DNA of 64,000 nucleotides from Fragum whitleyi (GCA_948146395.1 OX411559.1:33808215-33872214); one strand, 5' to 3'. Shown: positions 11,840-24,097, counted from the stretch's first letter. Numbers and translations are program-made. The notes: generated by a model not told the origin, from the sequence alone.

Positions 11840-12028
11840 CCATTCTTTCCGACTCATGATTATTCTTTCACCAATGGGTCGATAATCGTAGACCTATGTG
11901 AGATAGCAGCTGGAGATAGCTAGGAAAGATTGTGATGGTTGTACTGGTGAGAGAAATATCAGGAATCCATTGTTAGGTGCTCCAGCCGCCGCGATATAAC
12001 GCGGCGTAAACCCCATTCAATCAATAAA
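11840..12028 (+). mobile_element. tRNA-derived SINE, family 1, 5'-truncated
   Basis: The body TTCTTTCCGACT, GATAATCGTAGACCTATGTG, GGAATCCATTGTTAGGTGCTCC and a CATTCAATCAATAAA tail are present. The tRNA-like head is missing. Confidence 0.7.
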
Positions 12029-12082
12029 AACTGTTTCGCGAACTGGGGTCAACTGAAAGTGGGAAGAAATTCGATCCAGCCC

Positions 12083-12205
12083 TGCGTTCAGCATGAAAAA
12101 ACGGTGCAAACTGTTAGTCAATTTTACCCTGCTTATCACGCAAGTGCACGTGCAAAGCGGGGAATGAGTTGCAAACAGTTCGCACCGTTTTGTCATCATG
12201 AATAC
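12083..12205. repeat. Palindromic repeat, family C
   Basis: AACGGTGCAAACTGTTAGTC at the left pairs with GCAAACAGTTCGCACCGTTT at the right. The arms enclose ACCCTGCTTATCACGCAAGTGCACGTGCAAAGCGGGGAATG, itself partly self-complementary. A chance open frame across it was not annotated. Confidence 0.6.
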
Positions 12206-13021
12206 AAGACTAGTCAGACTGCACGTCCAACACAGACTGACCAGGATCTAGCAGGAGCGATGATTTTCTATATAAGGCAATTTTCTGAATCCTATTTTAG
12301 AATGATGAAAATACGTATCTTTTGAACAATTTTTGAAATGCGACCCCTGATTGACCTTTGCTGTGTCCAATGTCAAACACTTGTTTAACTTTGTTTTCAG
12401 GTGGTCCTTCTATGCATGAAGGGTCACATTTAAAAATTTTGTTGGTGTGGTGCTCGTGTTATAGCGGTAAAACGTCGGCCTATTGATCCAGAGATTCTGA
12501 GTTCGATTCCCAGGAGCGGCTTTCGATCGTGATTCTTTCATTGGCCCATACTTTCGGCGCAAGTGCTAGTGAATTTTCAAGGAAGCGGAATCGAGAGTGA
12601 TAAATCAAAGTCGTAAGAACGTGTTTCAAAGTTGATAGAAATAAATAGGTTTAAAGTTCAAACCATTTGAAAATTAAGTTTTGATAAAATACGATGCATG
12701 TACAGCAGCCGTCGTTCTATAAATGAAATTCGTTCAAAAGTGGCGTTAGGAACCCCCCCCAATTTCCACATAAATACACAAACCTCCAATCCTACGAACG
12801 AATCCGAACGATCAGTCAAAAGTATACTCCTTAATTTTATGAATTGTGATAATTTTTTCCCCAACATCGTAACTACAGCTTAAATCAAGCTGTAGTTTCG
12901 AGGTTTGAGAAGATACACGGCGATTAGTTGTTTTAGAAAAATGGAATTTTTTATCGTTGCCGCTTTATATTAAATGTATTTATTGGAAAATATTTTAGAT
13001 CTATGATTCAATAATCAAATA

Positions 13022-13285
13022 AGGTCGCAGTGGTAGGGCGTAGGCTTATCGTTCAAAAGGTCCGAGGTTCGATAACCGACGGCGGCACTCATTCTTTCCG
13101 ACTAATTGTCTTCCACCAAAGGATTGATAATCATAGACCTATATGGGATAGCCGCTGGAAGCTATATCAGGATGCAATGGTAGTACTGGTGTGAGAAATA
13201 CTAAGAATCCATTGTTAGGTGCTCCAGCCACCGCGATATAACTGAAATATTGTTGAAAGCGACGTAATACTACATTCAAAGAAAT
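13022..13285 (+). mobile_element. tRNA-derived SINE, family 1
   Basis: The A-box-like GTCGCAGTGGTAGGGCG and B-box GGTTCGATAACC heads are followed by the shared body (CTCATTCTTTCCGACTAATT, ATAGACCTATATGGGATAGC, GAATCCATTGTTAGGTGCTC) and the TGTTGAAAGCGACGT end. The tRNA-like part has lost clear acceptor pairing, so it is not a functional tRNA gene. Confidence 0.75.
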
Positions 13286-13812
13286 CAATTATTAAATAAT
13301 ATAATACTTGCCTTTCAAATCATATAATGTATTCAACAATAAATAACGGAACTTCAAAACATTTTTGGAAATCACAATTCAAAAGATTGTTACAGACATA
13401 ACAAGATAATCCACTCGATTAAATTATATGCACATATTCAAATTTACCCAAGTGTTATCAGTTTTAAAGTGTTTTAAGGTTATTGTAATTTTATTGGTCA
13501 GATTAGAACCGGTTATCTTTGCATTTTATTATTAACTCAACAAGTTGAACATAGCGACAAAAGTATTTAGGTTGGAACACTTCAACACCCGTTCCCTGCG
13601 TTCAGATGACAAAGTGGTAGAACCTGTTTGTCAATTATACCCCGCTTTGCATGCAAGTTCGCATTTGAAATGATAAATCACAGTTCATCTTGCTCGGGCG
13701 ACCACGTCTATGATGCGACCATTTTTATTAAGCGACCGTTTACTAAATCCCCTTCTTTAAATTAAAATAACTTAAATAGTAGGCATATTTGGTCCAAAAA
13801 GAATTGAAAATA

Positions 13813-13885
13813 AATCCTATGTTGTTAAAACTCACCAGAATCGTCTCAATGAGACGATTCCTTTAAGTTTTGACAACATAGGATT
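13813..13885. repeat. Fold-back element
   Basis: AATCCTATGTTGTTAAAACT at the left is inverted as AGTTTTGACAACATAGGATT at the right. A central GAATCGTCTCAATGAGACGATTC hairpin is perfect except for its loop. Confidence 0.8.
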
Positions 13886-14408
13886 ATTGAGAATTTTGCA
13901 ATAATATGCATATTTAATCAAGATTATTATTATTATCTTTTATTTCCGCCATGTAGGCGAGCAATATTACAAAAAACACACAAGATGAAACACATAAATG
14001 TGAAGAAAAAGCAATAAACATGTAACAACACAATGAAAAAAGTGACATTAAAGTACAAAGTGACAACAACGAAATATAGAACCCTTTTTCATACGTTCAT
14101 TGATTTCATGAAAAATTAAATTGTGTATTAAGTGGTGAAAATTAATGAAAGAAATTGCTAGAAATGACTCACTTGAATTTAAGGATTGGACTAGAATGTC
14201 GTCTGAGAAAGGGTTAAATATTTCTTATCTCCATAGATGCTTGTTGTATTTAAGGCGAAATCGAATAGAAATACAAAACAAGAATCACATGAAAACATGA
14301 AAATACAAATCAAAGTTTGAAAAAAAATGAGAGAATACCCTTATTAAACCGAAAGCGAAAAAACAAGAGGACTCTCGTTTGGTAAACAGTTACAAGAGAA
14401 TAGAATAC

Positions 14409-14580
14409 AAATTTAAAGAGCGCACACGCGCGGACACACGCGCGAACACACACACACACGTGGACACACACACACGCTCACGCGCCCGTGGACTCACACG
14501 CTCGCAGGTATACAAATACAGACACACACACACATATTCATGTACTCACTCGCGCACGCACAAACACATATATATGTGAG
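14409..14580. repeat. CA-rich microsatellite in LINE 3' UTR
   Basis: Interrupted CACA and CACGCG runs (GCGCGGACACACGCGCG, ACACACACACACGTGG). The open frame through it is low-complexity Thr/His and was not called. Confidence 0.85.
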
Positions 14581-14808
14581 TTTACGATTACAAAGAGAGA
14601 TAACCATAAAAAGGTCTTAATTTACTTGATATGCAATTCTTTTGGCAATACAGGATTGAAAAATTGATCCCTTATGCTTGTTAAAATCTTATTGTAGAAA
14701 TCATTGCAGTCTTTATCGCTTTTCAGCTATCGGTACACAACCATAACCTAACAAACAAAACCGTAGTTATAATTAACAACAACATTAATGCTAAGATGTA
14801 TGCATTAA

Positions 14809-17800
14809 TTATGTAATAGATGAGTTATAGATATACCAAAGTTTACTTAAAATGGGGAGAACAAAAAATAATAAATTTTCCGACTGCAAATCATTCACTT
14901 CTGCAACATTTTTAAACCCTGATACCAGGGCAATTATTTTCAAGGGCCCAGAAAGATCTGAAAACCTACTGAAAACTGTCACACCTAAATTAAAGTGTAT
15001 AAAATTAAATAAGTAACTTCTTATATTGGCTGTAATATCACATTCAAAAATGATATGTTCACACAGTGGTATATTTATCATTTTAGTACATTTTGCGCAA
15101 TTATTCGAAAAATGATCACTAAAACATTTGGCAATTATTTTAACCCCGTTGAAACAGTGCTTTGAAAAGGAAGGAACTTGACGACTTATCTTCCAAAGGT
15201 TTGATGCATTACTTAATTTTGGTTTAAGGTATAGAAAATCTTTAATAGATTGATCTTGTTCCAATCTACTTTTCCATAAGGTAAAAGCTAAATTATCAAG
15301 TGCATTACGTGAAAGGGTTTTCCAGTGATTTTTTGATGGAAAATGTCCAGAATTAATATAATCAATGAGGTAATTTTCCAAAGAATATTTTCTAAGGATT
15401 TGAACAATGTTTGGAATAAAACCAGATTGCACAGTGCCTTTTCCAGCGTAAAAGGATACCAGTCTATAATTGAATAGGAGCTTAGATAAGTGACCGGCGA
15501 CTAGTCTACATAATTGTCCAAGAAATAACAACTTATAATATTCTATTTCGAAAATAATGGGCTTAGCGCCAATAAGGCTTAAACAAATGTCAGTGCGGGT
15601 ATAAGTTGGAAGATTTTGAATATATTTAATGCAAAATCTATGTGCTTTTTCTAAATTCAAAATTTGAGAATTATTCAAATCTAATAAAAACTCACAGCCA
15701 TAAAGAGCTCTAGGAAGGACTATGGATTTATAAATTTTGAATGAAGTTAACGGATGCAAACCATTCTCATGCAATCCTATGTTAAGAAGACTAAGTAAAT
15801 TACCTCGGAGTTTATTGCAGATTTCATCTACATGGAAGTTACTTTTCATGGATTTGTAAACATTAATACCAAGATGGGTATAACATTCAGTTTCATTTAT
15901 TTCGCTATCACCGAGAAACCACGATCTATTAATCACATTATTTTTAGGTTCATTAAGCACCATTACTGCACACTTTGAAGCATTATACAAATATCTCCAT
16001 TTACACGAATATTCATAGCAAATATTAAGCATACTTTGGAGACCATTTTGAGTAAATGAAAGTAAAACCATGTCGTCTGCAACGCTAAGTGAACTGCAGT
16101 CCAACCCTGCTATACATAACCCATACCCAGATTCACATAATTGTTTAATGAGACCATTTATATAGACTAGGTACAAGTACGGACTTGTTTTCCCCCCTTG
16201 TCTGGTCCCCTGCAAAACTGGAAAAGTTTCATTTGAAATAAATCCCTTATAACGTACGACGCTTTGTAGATCAGCATAAATACTCAACAAACATCTTAAA
16301 GTTTCATCATCGATACCATATTCAGAAAGTTTATAAAAAAGACCGTTTAGCCAAACACGATCAAATACTTGCTTACAGTCAAGAAAGCATAAAAACAATT
16401 TACTTTTATTTTCCTTGGCAAAGTATATACACTCGCGAAGACAAAACGATGACATCATACAACCAAGCCCACTTTGAAAACCACCCTGTAGATTATGAAC
16501 TTTCAATGAATTAGTAGCTTGCAGTCTCTGCAAAATAACGATTTCAAAAAGTTTTAAAATACACGACGTAAGAGTTATTGCTCTGTAGCTATTTGGGTCC
16601 TTTCTATCCTTATTACCCCCCTTGAATAATGTAAATATTACCCCCCTTTTCATAAGTAAAGGTACATGAGAGAATTTTATCATAGTTGTGAGAAGCTTAG
16701 CCAATAGTTGTTTGATTAAACTCCCCCCGTGAATAATGTGCTCATAAGTAATACCGTCAAAACCAGGGGCTTTCTTACGCTTAACATTCGAAAGGGTGTG
16801 ATTTATAGTTGCAACAGAAACTCTTGACGGATTTTTATTTTCATTGTGGTTTGAAAAATGTAATTTCTTTTCAAATTCTTTGTCAACAAATTGTCTAAAC
16901 TCGTCATCAAAAGAGGAGTTGTTATCAAAAGAGTACAATTTTTTAAAGTACTGTTGCCAACCAGTTAATAAGGAATTATTATCCCGACATGATTTACCCT
17001 CAAATAAAATTTCGGCGCCAGGTGCTTTATTTGTAGACTGTCTTTTACGATTAACTAGGGCCCAAAACTGCTCTTGGTCAGCCTCAGCTGCCTGATCTAT
17101 GTCATCATACAGTTTAATAAAATGCAACTCGGTGTAACCTACGAAATTCTCTTTTAAGTTCCTTTAATTTTTCAAACAAGGGGCCATACCTAGAGGAACC
17201 AGCTAAGATCCACTCACGCCTGTGATGTTTCATAGCCCTATTCAATGATGTTAATTGATCATTCCAGTATGGTTTCAAATGAGCATGAAATGGCCGATCA
17301 GGAATGCAATTATCTGCCGCATTTCTCAATGCACTAATCAGAGCATTATACAAACTATCAACGTCTGCTGTAGTGATGACGTCATGTTTCAGTAACGCAA
17401 TTAAACCTGCGTCATTATCTAGACTATTACGGTAATTATTAAGATATTCTTGGGAGACACGTGACCATTTAATTCTCCGGAAAGAGTAAGAACTATTTGC
17501 CCGATAAATAATTGGTAATTCGAGGACACATTCGACTGCTCTATGATGTGAGTATAAAAGTGCGTTATCGTTTACGATATTACACGTAACAACTCTGTCG
17601 ACGTCATCAGTACTTAGGATAATATTGTCAATAATGCTTGATCCTATCGAGGATTCGTAAGTTGTAGAGGCGCCTCCACATTTTTCAAGGGGTGTAACCG
17701 CTGAAAAATTTAATTGTTTCAGAACATTCTGGAAACACCTATCCCTTTTATCTAGCTGCTTAATAAACTTAACACTGTTTAGATGACAATTAAAGTCACC

Positions 17801-17985
17801 CATAAGTACAATTGACCCTTTCCATCTGTATGTGGCTATCTGATCATGGATAAAATCTATTTGTTCACTGAAAACAGAAAAATTGTGGTTTTTGGAGGGC
17901 AAATAAACTTGAAACAAATATATGAAATTGTTCGCTGACAACTCAACTTGAAGGCCGATAATCCTGTCGGTTTTACTGTATTAAG
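14809..17985 (-). pseudogene. LINE ORF2: AP-type endonuclease (partial) and reverse transcriptase
   Basis: The upstream frame (17985 to 17114) holds the second half of an AP-like endonuclease: MGDFNCHLNS with the catalytic D and N, SIIDNIILS, and SHHRAVECVLEL with the terminal H. A Trp-rich linker follows. The downstream frame (to 14809) carries AAEADQEQFWALVNRKR, then RT blocks RKKAPGFDGITYEHI, SYRAITLTSCILKLFE, GFQSGLGCMM, QGTRQGGKTSPYLY and a catalytic box reading SLSVADDMVLLS. A C-terminal C-x2-C...H-x4-C finger (CAKC...CEHIIFEC) is present. The two frames overlap at 17114-17127, so one frameshift separates them. The RT box has Val where Tyr or Phe is usual. There is no RNase H. This is a recent but inactive copy. 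Confidence 0.88.
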
Positions 17986-18129
17986 ATTTGATCAATAATA
18001 ATCCATACTCCTATTAGTTCGAAGGGTCTCTTTATGCAAAAGGACACGAAAATCGTGAAACTGTATTCAAAATTCAAACGGGGTAGATATGCGTGACTCG
18101 ACGCCCGAAAATGTTCCATCTGGGGAGTT

Positions 18130-18200
18130 CGAAAAATGTTGATCCTTGTATGCCTGCGCAATATGCGCAGACTAACTAGGGTCGATGCTTCTCGCTTTTA
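18130..18200. repeat. MITE family B core, fragment
   Basis: Contains GCCTGCGCAATATGCGCAGA and CTAACTAGGGTCGATGC, matching the palindromic core of family B. The left end of the copy may reach about 18000. Confidence 0.4.
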
Positions 18201-18439
18201 GATGATTTTCCCAAACAAGAATTATCAATCAGCCTATCTGTATAGTCATACTCGAAATACAACTTCTGGCTAGCATTAAATAGGTCAATTTCCATTTTTC
18301 AAATATCTAATTTACGGCGTTCACAAATGGTACTTTTACGTGTGACGGGTCACATGTTTGGGTAGTTGTAAGTCACGACGCTTACCTCATCGTGAATCGT
18401 CACACAAAAAAGAGGTTCAGTATTGGAGAGGGGAATAAA

Positions 18440-18585
18440 AATCCGGGCCTGTTCTGCGTTCAGGATTAAAAAAAGTATGTGAACGTTTCAGAAATTGTAA
18501 TCCGTTTTGAATGTTTTAACACGTGCAAAGCGGGGTTAACATTTCTTAAACGTTTCGCGATTTCGTTTTGAGCGTAGGGCTGGTC
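18440..18585. repeat. Palindromic repeat, family C
   Basis: CTGCGTTCAGGATTAAAAAA at the left and CGTTTTGAGCGTAGGG at the right flank ACACGTGCAAAGCGGGGTTAAC, the order seen in the 12083 copy. Confidence 0.5.
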
Positions 18586-18782
18586 CAAACAGCACAAACT
18601 TTCTCAAAGGGTGGGTGACGTGAGGACCTAACCGGTGACCTAGTGTCACGAGTTCGTTCCCAATCAAACCCTAAGGTTGCGCTCGCGATAGCACAGCGCT
18701 CGTGATCGCCTTCATTTTGAGTCAATAAAATAGCCAATTTCTTGAAAGGAGACAATCGGGAAATTCCATATTGAGCATACAG

Positions 18783-19075
18783 GTAAGAACATCTGGAAAT
18801 TGACAAAATGAATGATTTGGGAATGAGTTTGGAATGAAATTGAATGCGTGTGTAGAGAGAGTTTTGAGCGAAATTAATGGGAGGTAATCCAATATCGCTA
18901 ATTTTGTTAATCCTGAAATGTTTTCAAATAATTTTGGAGCGTTTTTTGATCGATTTGAGTTATTGTTTTGAATGAACGAATGAATGAATGAATGAATGAA
19001 TGGAGCGCTGAGTGCATGTTTAGAATGAATTTGATCGGAATGAGTGTCAATTTCTAAATGTTTTTAAGTGTATAC
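18783..19075. mobile_element. TA-flanked MITE, family A, shortened
   Basis: AACATCTGGAAATTGACAAA begins it and GTGTCAATTTCTAAATGTTT ends it. The middle palindrome is shortened, and GAATG is repeated six times near 18970-19000. Confidence 0.65.
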
Positions 19076-19084
19076 ATGAGATAA

Positions 19085-19312
19085 TTGGTTGATTGATTGA
19101 ATGGAGTTTAACGCCGCTTTCAACATTATTTCAGTTATATCGCGGCGGCTGGAGCACCCCACAATGGATTCCTGGTATTTCTCTCACCAGTACAACAATC
19201 ACATTTTTTCTTAGCCTCAAGCTGCTATCTCACATAGGTCTACGATTATCAACCCATTAGTGAGAGACAAATAGTCGGAAAGAATGAGTGCCGCCGTCCG
19301 GGATCGAACCTA
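19085..19312 (-). mobile_element. tRNA-derived SINE, family 1
   Basis: Reverse copy, from TTGATTGATTGAATGGAGTT to the B-box read as GGGATCGAACC on the plus strand. The body CACATAGGTCTACGATTATC and GGCGGCTGGAGCACC is well preserved. Confidence 0.75.
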
Positions 19313-19534
19313 CATGAGATGAGGAGCGTCCTTTTTGAACGTTCAATCAGAAATGAAGACTTAGTTTTATTCTATCTGTTTGTCTTTCTAGTATTGCTTC
19401 CCTTTATCGCAATCTCGTTCTTTCGTTCCCTGTCATTTATTTTTAAAAATAATTGTCTTTCTCTGTCTCTATGCCCTTTTTTCACTCTGTCTTTGTCCCT
19501 CGTTGTTTTTTCCCAAGATCTCCAAGACGCCTTT

Positions 19535-19553
19535 TTTTCTTTCTTTATTCTTT

Positions 19554-19629
<76 letters not shown>

Positions 19630-19631
19630 TC

Positions 19632-19662
<31 letters not shown>

Positions 19663-19665
19663 AAT
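19535..19665. repeat. (TTTC)n microsatellite
   Basis: About 130 bp of TTTC tetramers. Open frames over it encode only Phe/Leu/Ser and are artefacts. Confidence 0.95.
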
Positions 19666-19778
19666 ATTTCATATATTTATCTATTCTTTTTTTATCTAAA
19701 CATTTTTTTATTTATCACATTTTTTTTCTTTTTCTCCCTTTTTTTCTTAATGTAGTAACACATTTTCTTTCTTTCTTC

Positions 19779-21062
19779 GACAGTTAAGAACATCGTGAAT
19801 TTGACATGAAGAATGATTTTGGAATGAGTTTTGAATGGAATTGAATGAGTGTGTGAAGCGTGTTTTGAGCGAAGTTAAATATACGTACTTTTTCAGCTCA
19901 TCCTTGGCACGAAGTGCTCAAGGTGAGCTATTGTGATCGTACAATGTCCGGCGTCCGTCGTCAGTCGTGCGTTGTGCGTCGTGTGTCGTCCGTCGTCCAC
20001 AATTTCTTCTTCAACATCTTCTCCTCCTTAACCAGTAGGCCAATCTTGAAATAAAACTTGGCAGGGATGTTCCATGGGACAAGCTCTACCAAAGTTGTTC
20101 AAATACACGAAATTCACCCTAAACTTTTCCTTCACCCTGTGAAAATATGAAAATCTTCAAAAATCTTCTTCTCTGAAACCAGAAGGCAGACGGCTTTCAT
20201 AATTGGTATGTAGCATAATCTAGTGCACCTCTACCAAGTTTTTTGATAACAACCCCCTGGGGCCATATTTGGGCTCCTCCCGGGCGAAATCCTTTTTTCA
20301 TAGAATCAAAAAGCGAAAATCTTAAAAAATATTTTTCTCTGAAACCAGATGGCAGACAGCTTTCATATTTGGCATGTAGCATCATCTAGTGGGCCACTAC
20401 CAAGTTTGTTCATATCAAGACCCTGGGGTAATATTTAGGCTCCATCCGCGCGCTTCCCTTTTAGCTCATCTGAGCACGATGGATGAAAATAGGAAAACAT
20501 TCAAAAATCTTCTTCTCCTAAACCAGAAGGCAGATAGCTTTCATATTTAGTTGTAGCATCCTCTTTTGCACCTCTACCAAGTTTGTTCATATCAAGACCC
20601 CGGGGTTACATTTGGGCTCCACCCGGGTGCATCCGGTTTTACATAGAATCAAAGAGTAAAAAGGCATATCTGTCTTGCTCTTGGCTGAAAACATTTCGTG
20701 GTATTGATCTGATGTAGAAATTATCTCCTTTTGGACATCTGCTTATTCAATTAATGTGATGTCCCAGGGGTCAAAGAGACGCAGTTTAGCGATCTAGGAC
20801 CATCATTGTCCTCTTGTTGTATGTGTGTCTTCATGGACCAATCAGACACTTTTAAGTCCACACCAGCCAATAAAATCGTAGAATAATTTGATCGATTTGA
20901 TTAACAAGTTGATCGTTTTGAACAATTTCGAAGTGTTTTCAAATGATTTTCGAGCGTTTTGATCGATTTGAGTGAGTGTTTGGAATGGATAAATGGAGCG
21001 CTAAGTGAATGATTAAGAATGATTTTGGTCGGAATGACAGTTAATTTTACGATGTTTTAACT
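19779..21062. mobile_element. TA-flanked MITE, family A, split by a nested element
   Basis: The left end CAGTTAAGAACATCGTGAAT starts at 19781 and runs to about 19880. The right part resumes near 20868 with the family's CAATTTCGAAGTGTTTTCAA and GGAGCGCTAAGTGAATG segments and ends AATTTTACGATGTTTTAACT. The 987 bp between belong to a different element. Confidence 0.7.
19881..20867. mobile_element. Nested non-coding element with GTC-rich head and ~170-bp internal repeats
   Basis: Opens with GTCCGGCGTCCGTCGTCAGT and CGTCGTGTGTCGTCCGTCGT. A unit with CTTCTCTGAAACCAGA-GGCAGA, GTAGCATCATCTAGTG and CCTCTACCAAGTTTGTTCAT is then repeated about three times (near 20160, 20340 and 20510). It interrupts a family A MITE and so is the younger of the two. 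No protein is encoded. Confidence 0.6.
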
Positions 21063-21319
21063 TTATAAATGAGATAGGGATTGTCCCCTATCTCAAAAGA
21101 ACGTCCAATCAGAAATAAAGTCGCTCACTCACTGTTTTATTCTATTTGCCTGTCTTTCTTTCTTTACTCCTCTTTGTCTAGATCTTGTTCTTTCGTTTTC
21201 TGTCATTTTTTAAAAATTTTCTTTCTCTGTCTTTAAACCAAACCACTTTATCTCCCTGTCTTTGTCTCTTTCTGTCTATGTCCCTCGATGTCTGTCCCAG
21301 GCTGTCAATGACCCTTTCA

Positions 21320-21487
21320 TCTTTTCTTTCTTTCTTTTTTCTTTCTATCTTTCTTTCTTTCTTTCTTTTCTTTCTTTCTTTCTTTCTTTCCTCCTCCCTT
21401 TCTTTCTTTCTTTTTTTTTCTTTCTTTCTTTATTCTTTCTTTCTTTTTTTCTTTTTTTTTCTTTCGTTCTTTCTTTCGTTCTTTTTT

Positions 21488-21543
<56 letters not shown>

Positions 21544-21580
21544 TTCTTCTTTATTTATTTATTTATTTACCTTTTTTCTC
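21320..21580. repeat. (TTTC)n microsatellite, interrupted
   Basis: Long TTTC tract with TTTTC and TTTA variants. The Phe/Leu/Ser open frames across it are artefacts. Confidence 0.95.
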
Positions 21581-21944
21581 TTTTTATCTTTTTCTTTCTT
21601 TTTTTACATATTTTTTTTTCTTCTATGTCAAAGCGACATTCTTTAATGCCAAACACACAATTGAAACAATCCTTCTTCAGAAAAATTTCTAGAAGTTGGT
21701 TTTTCCCATACTTTAATTATAGAATGATTGACGTGGTATAGGATAAAAAGTACACATTGAATTGTCCATAGCAACAAACCAATCCAGACTAAATTTATCC
21801 CCCGACTCGATTTTTGACTGTGGTGGAATTTCTGCTCAGATATGAGAAACACTCCATTTCCTTATGTTTTTCTTTCTAAGCTTCATGGACTTTTCAACAT
21901 CAAAATGCCGAGATGTCGCGCGCGGTGTTGCGTAATATGACATA

Positions 21945-22055
21945 TAATATAGATTCGGAAAGTGCAAAAAGTTTCGACCCTAGTCAGTCTGACGATGCAG
22001 TCTGACTAGGGTCGACTCTTTACGCAGATGGTCCCTTTTTGCGTGAGGAATTTAA
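21945..22055. repeat. MITE family B core
   Basis: CGACCCTAGTCAGTCTGACG and its inverse GTCTGACTAGGGTCGAC (about 21977-22018) form a near-perfect hairpin. It is followed by TTTACGCAGATGGTCCCTTT as in the 41.3 kb copy. Confidence 0.65.
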
Positions 22056-22239
22056 GAATCATATTGTAATGTATTATATTGTATTGTAATGTATTATATT
22101 GTATTTTATTGTATTGTGTCGACCAAGTGCCATCTCTATGGTAATTTCGATTGAAGATATGTTTCAAATAACGTATACCAATAATTTTGAAACAAAAAGC
22201 CAAAAATAAAAAAAAAATATCGCCGATTCTGTCTGAGTA

Positions 22240-22685
22240 CAGTTACCAACATCGTGAAATTGACAAGGTGAATGATTTTAGAATGATTTAGAAATGAAAA
22301 TGATTGAATGTGTGGAGCGAGTTTTGAGTGAATTTAATGGGAGGTAGTCCTTTATCGGAAATTTTGTTCAGGATGAACAAAATTTGCGATATTGATTACC
22401 TCCCTTTAATAAAAAATGCATTCAAGTTCTATACATAGCTTCCTATTTCTTCCAGAACCTATGAGACGCTAACAAGTCGTATTATGTCAGTGAAATCGCG
22501 ATTTTTCTCTATCGAAATTCATTAATTCATTTTGAATGACGTTTTTGATTCTATATTTTTCAATGGGTTTGAGCGTTATTGAATGATTTGAGCGGGTGTT
22601 TGAAATGAATGATTGGAGCGCCGAGTGAGCGATTTAGAATAGTTCTGATTGAGATGAATGTTAATTTCACGATATTTTTAACTGT
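22240..22685. mobile_element. TA-flanked MITE, family A, near complete
   Basis: Flanked by TA. Starts CAGTTACCAACATCGTGAAA and ends TTAATTTCACGATATTTTTA then ACTG. The central inverted repeat around GGGAGGTAGTCC...ATTACCTCCC is present. One of the best copies in the window. Confidence 0.8.
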
Positions 22686-22962
22686 ACTTAGGTGTTCGAG
22701 TACTAGATTACTTTCTTTAATGCTTTTCAGTGGTTTATTGAGAAATAACGGTAGATTATCACTTGATAATCTCACCGCAAAAGCTGTGAAATTATCAAAA
22801 ACTTATACCCTGCTTTTGTGCATTTCACTCTATCTGACGTCATCTATGCGGGGCGAAATAAGTGACGTCACAATGAACGTTGTATAGCAATCACGTGCAA
22901 AATGATGCGCTTTACGAAATATGACCTAGAAATTTCACATTTTGTCTCATTTTTGCATTGAA

Positions 22963-23136
22963 GAAATAGAATAATCGTTTGTTTTTCGAGTAAGATCGAT
23001 TAATATTTCATTTCGTGAACAACAAAAGCTATATTTTCACTCGTGGCTCTGCCACTCGTGAAAATATAGTTTTTGTTGTTCACTCAATGAAATATAAATC
23101 GATCTTACACAGAAACAAACGGTTATCCTCTATTTA
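22963..23136. repeat. Long fold-back (~170 bp) element
   Basis: AATAATCGTTTGTTTTTCGA...AAGATCGATTAATATTTCAT at the left is inverted as ATGAAATATAAATCGATCTT...AACAAACGGTTATCC at the right. The centre CACTCGTGGCTCTGCCACTCGTG is itself a hairpin, so nearly the whole element is one arm pair. Confidence 0.85.
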
Positions 23137-23636
23137 ATTGACAATCGTTACCATCCTTATCATATATATTAATCCAAGTTCATTTTAACCAAGTGATAAA
23201 CAACAATCACTTTTCAAAGATAGAGGACGAAAGTTTTTGTTAAGACTTCGAGACATTTTTATTCATTTTGGGAAAAAATACGGTTATAAAGAGTCTACCA
23301 GCAAAGGTCAATCTTTCTGATTTTGTATAAATCAATAAATTCCCAATTTTGAGCGATCAGACTAACCATTTCCGTCCCACCTCTATGATTTGTATCAGCT
23401 GGCATCAATTTTATGCCTACGCAAAAAGTAGTTCCATATCGTAAATTTAGATTTTTTTCGGAAATAATCTTTGAACTTCATGAAACTGGACACCTACAGT
23501 TCAAAAATTCAACACATGTATGAATCCGCTTTCCATATTCAATGTACACATGCCAATATGATGAAGCTTTAAGCTTCGAAATTTCTTGAATTCAAAATGA
23601 ACTGTCTTCATCTCTAGAAAGTATATAACTATATTA

Positions 23637-24058
23637 GCATCGTGAAATCGACAAACATCTCAATCAAAACCATTCTCAATCGCTCACTCATCGCTCAAAT
23701 CATTCATTCGTAACAATCACTCAAACCACCCAAAAACGTTTAAAATGACTAAAAAAGATAAGATATAAAACTATATTCAAAATGAATTAAGCTAGAAATA
23801 AATAGCGATTTCACTTATCTATCGAAATTGTAAGCGTCTTATTGGTATGAGCGGCTATTCATAGACCTTGTATGAATATTTCTATAAAGGGGGTAACGAA
23901 TATCGTTAATTTTGTTCATGAATCCTGAACAAAATTAGCGATTATGGATTACATCCTTTAAATTGCACTCAAAACTCGCTCATCTTACTCATTCAATATC
24001 ATTCCAAGATCATTCCAAAACAATTCACCTTATCAATTTCATAATGTTATGAACTGTA
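23637..24058. mobile_element. TA-flanked MITE, family A
   Basis: Reversed orientation. CATCGTGAAATCGACAAACA starts it, AATTTCATAATGTTATGAACTG ends it next to TATA, and the central AAAATTAGCGATTATGGATT arm is present. Confidence 0.75.
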
Positions 24059-24097
24059 TATAAGGAAAGCTTACATGTTAATTCTAGAACTGTCAGT

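Larger units (their letters stand above)
13919..17985 (-). mobile_element. LINE (endonuclease/RT type), 5'-truncated insertion
   Basis: Reverse-strand insertion. The 3' end is at the left: on the minus strand the text reads ATGGCGGAAATAAAAGATAA then AAT repeats (13919-13945), a tail typical of CR1/L2-like and related LINEs. The 3' UTR runs from about 13946 to 14808 and contains a CA-rich microsatellite. The 5' end near 17985 starts inside the endonuclease domain, the usual result of incomplete reverse transcription. Confidence 0.8.

Noticed and set aside
14379..14579. 66-codon frame with Thr/His/Arg repeats
   Set aside because: Translation of CA-rich repeats in a LINE 3' UTR.
19319..19755. 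Open frames rich in Phe, Leu and Ser
   Set aside because: They read through the TTTC microsatellite; the same holds for 21185-21741.
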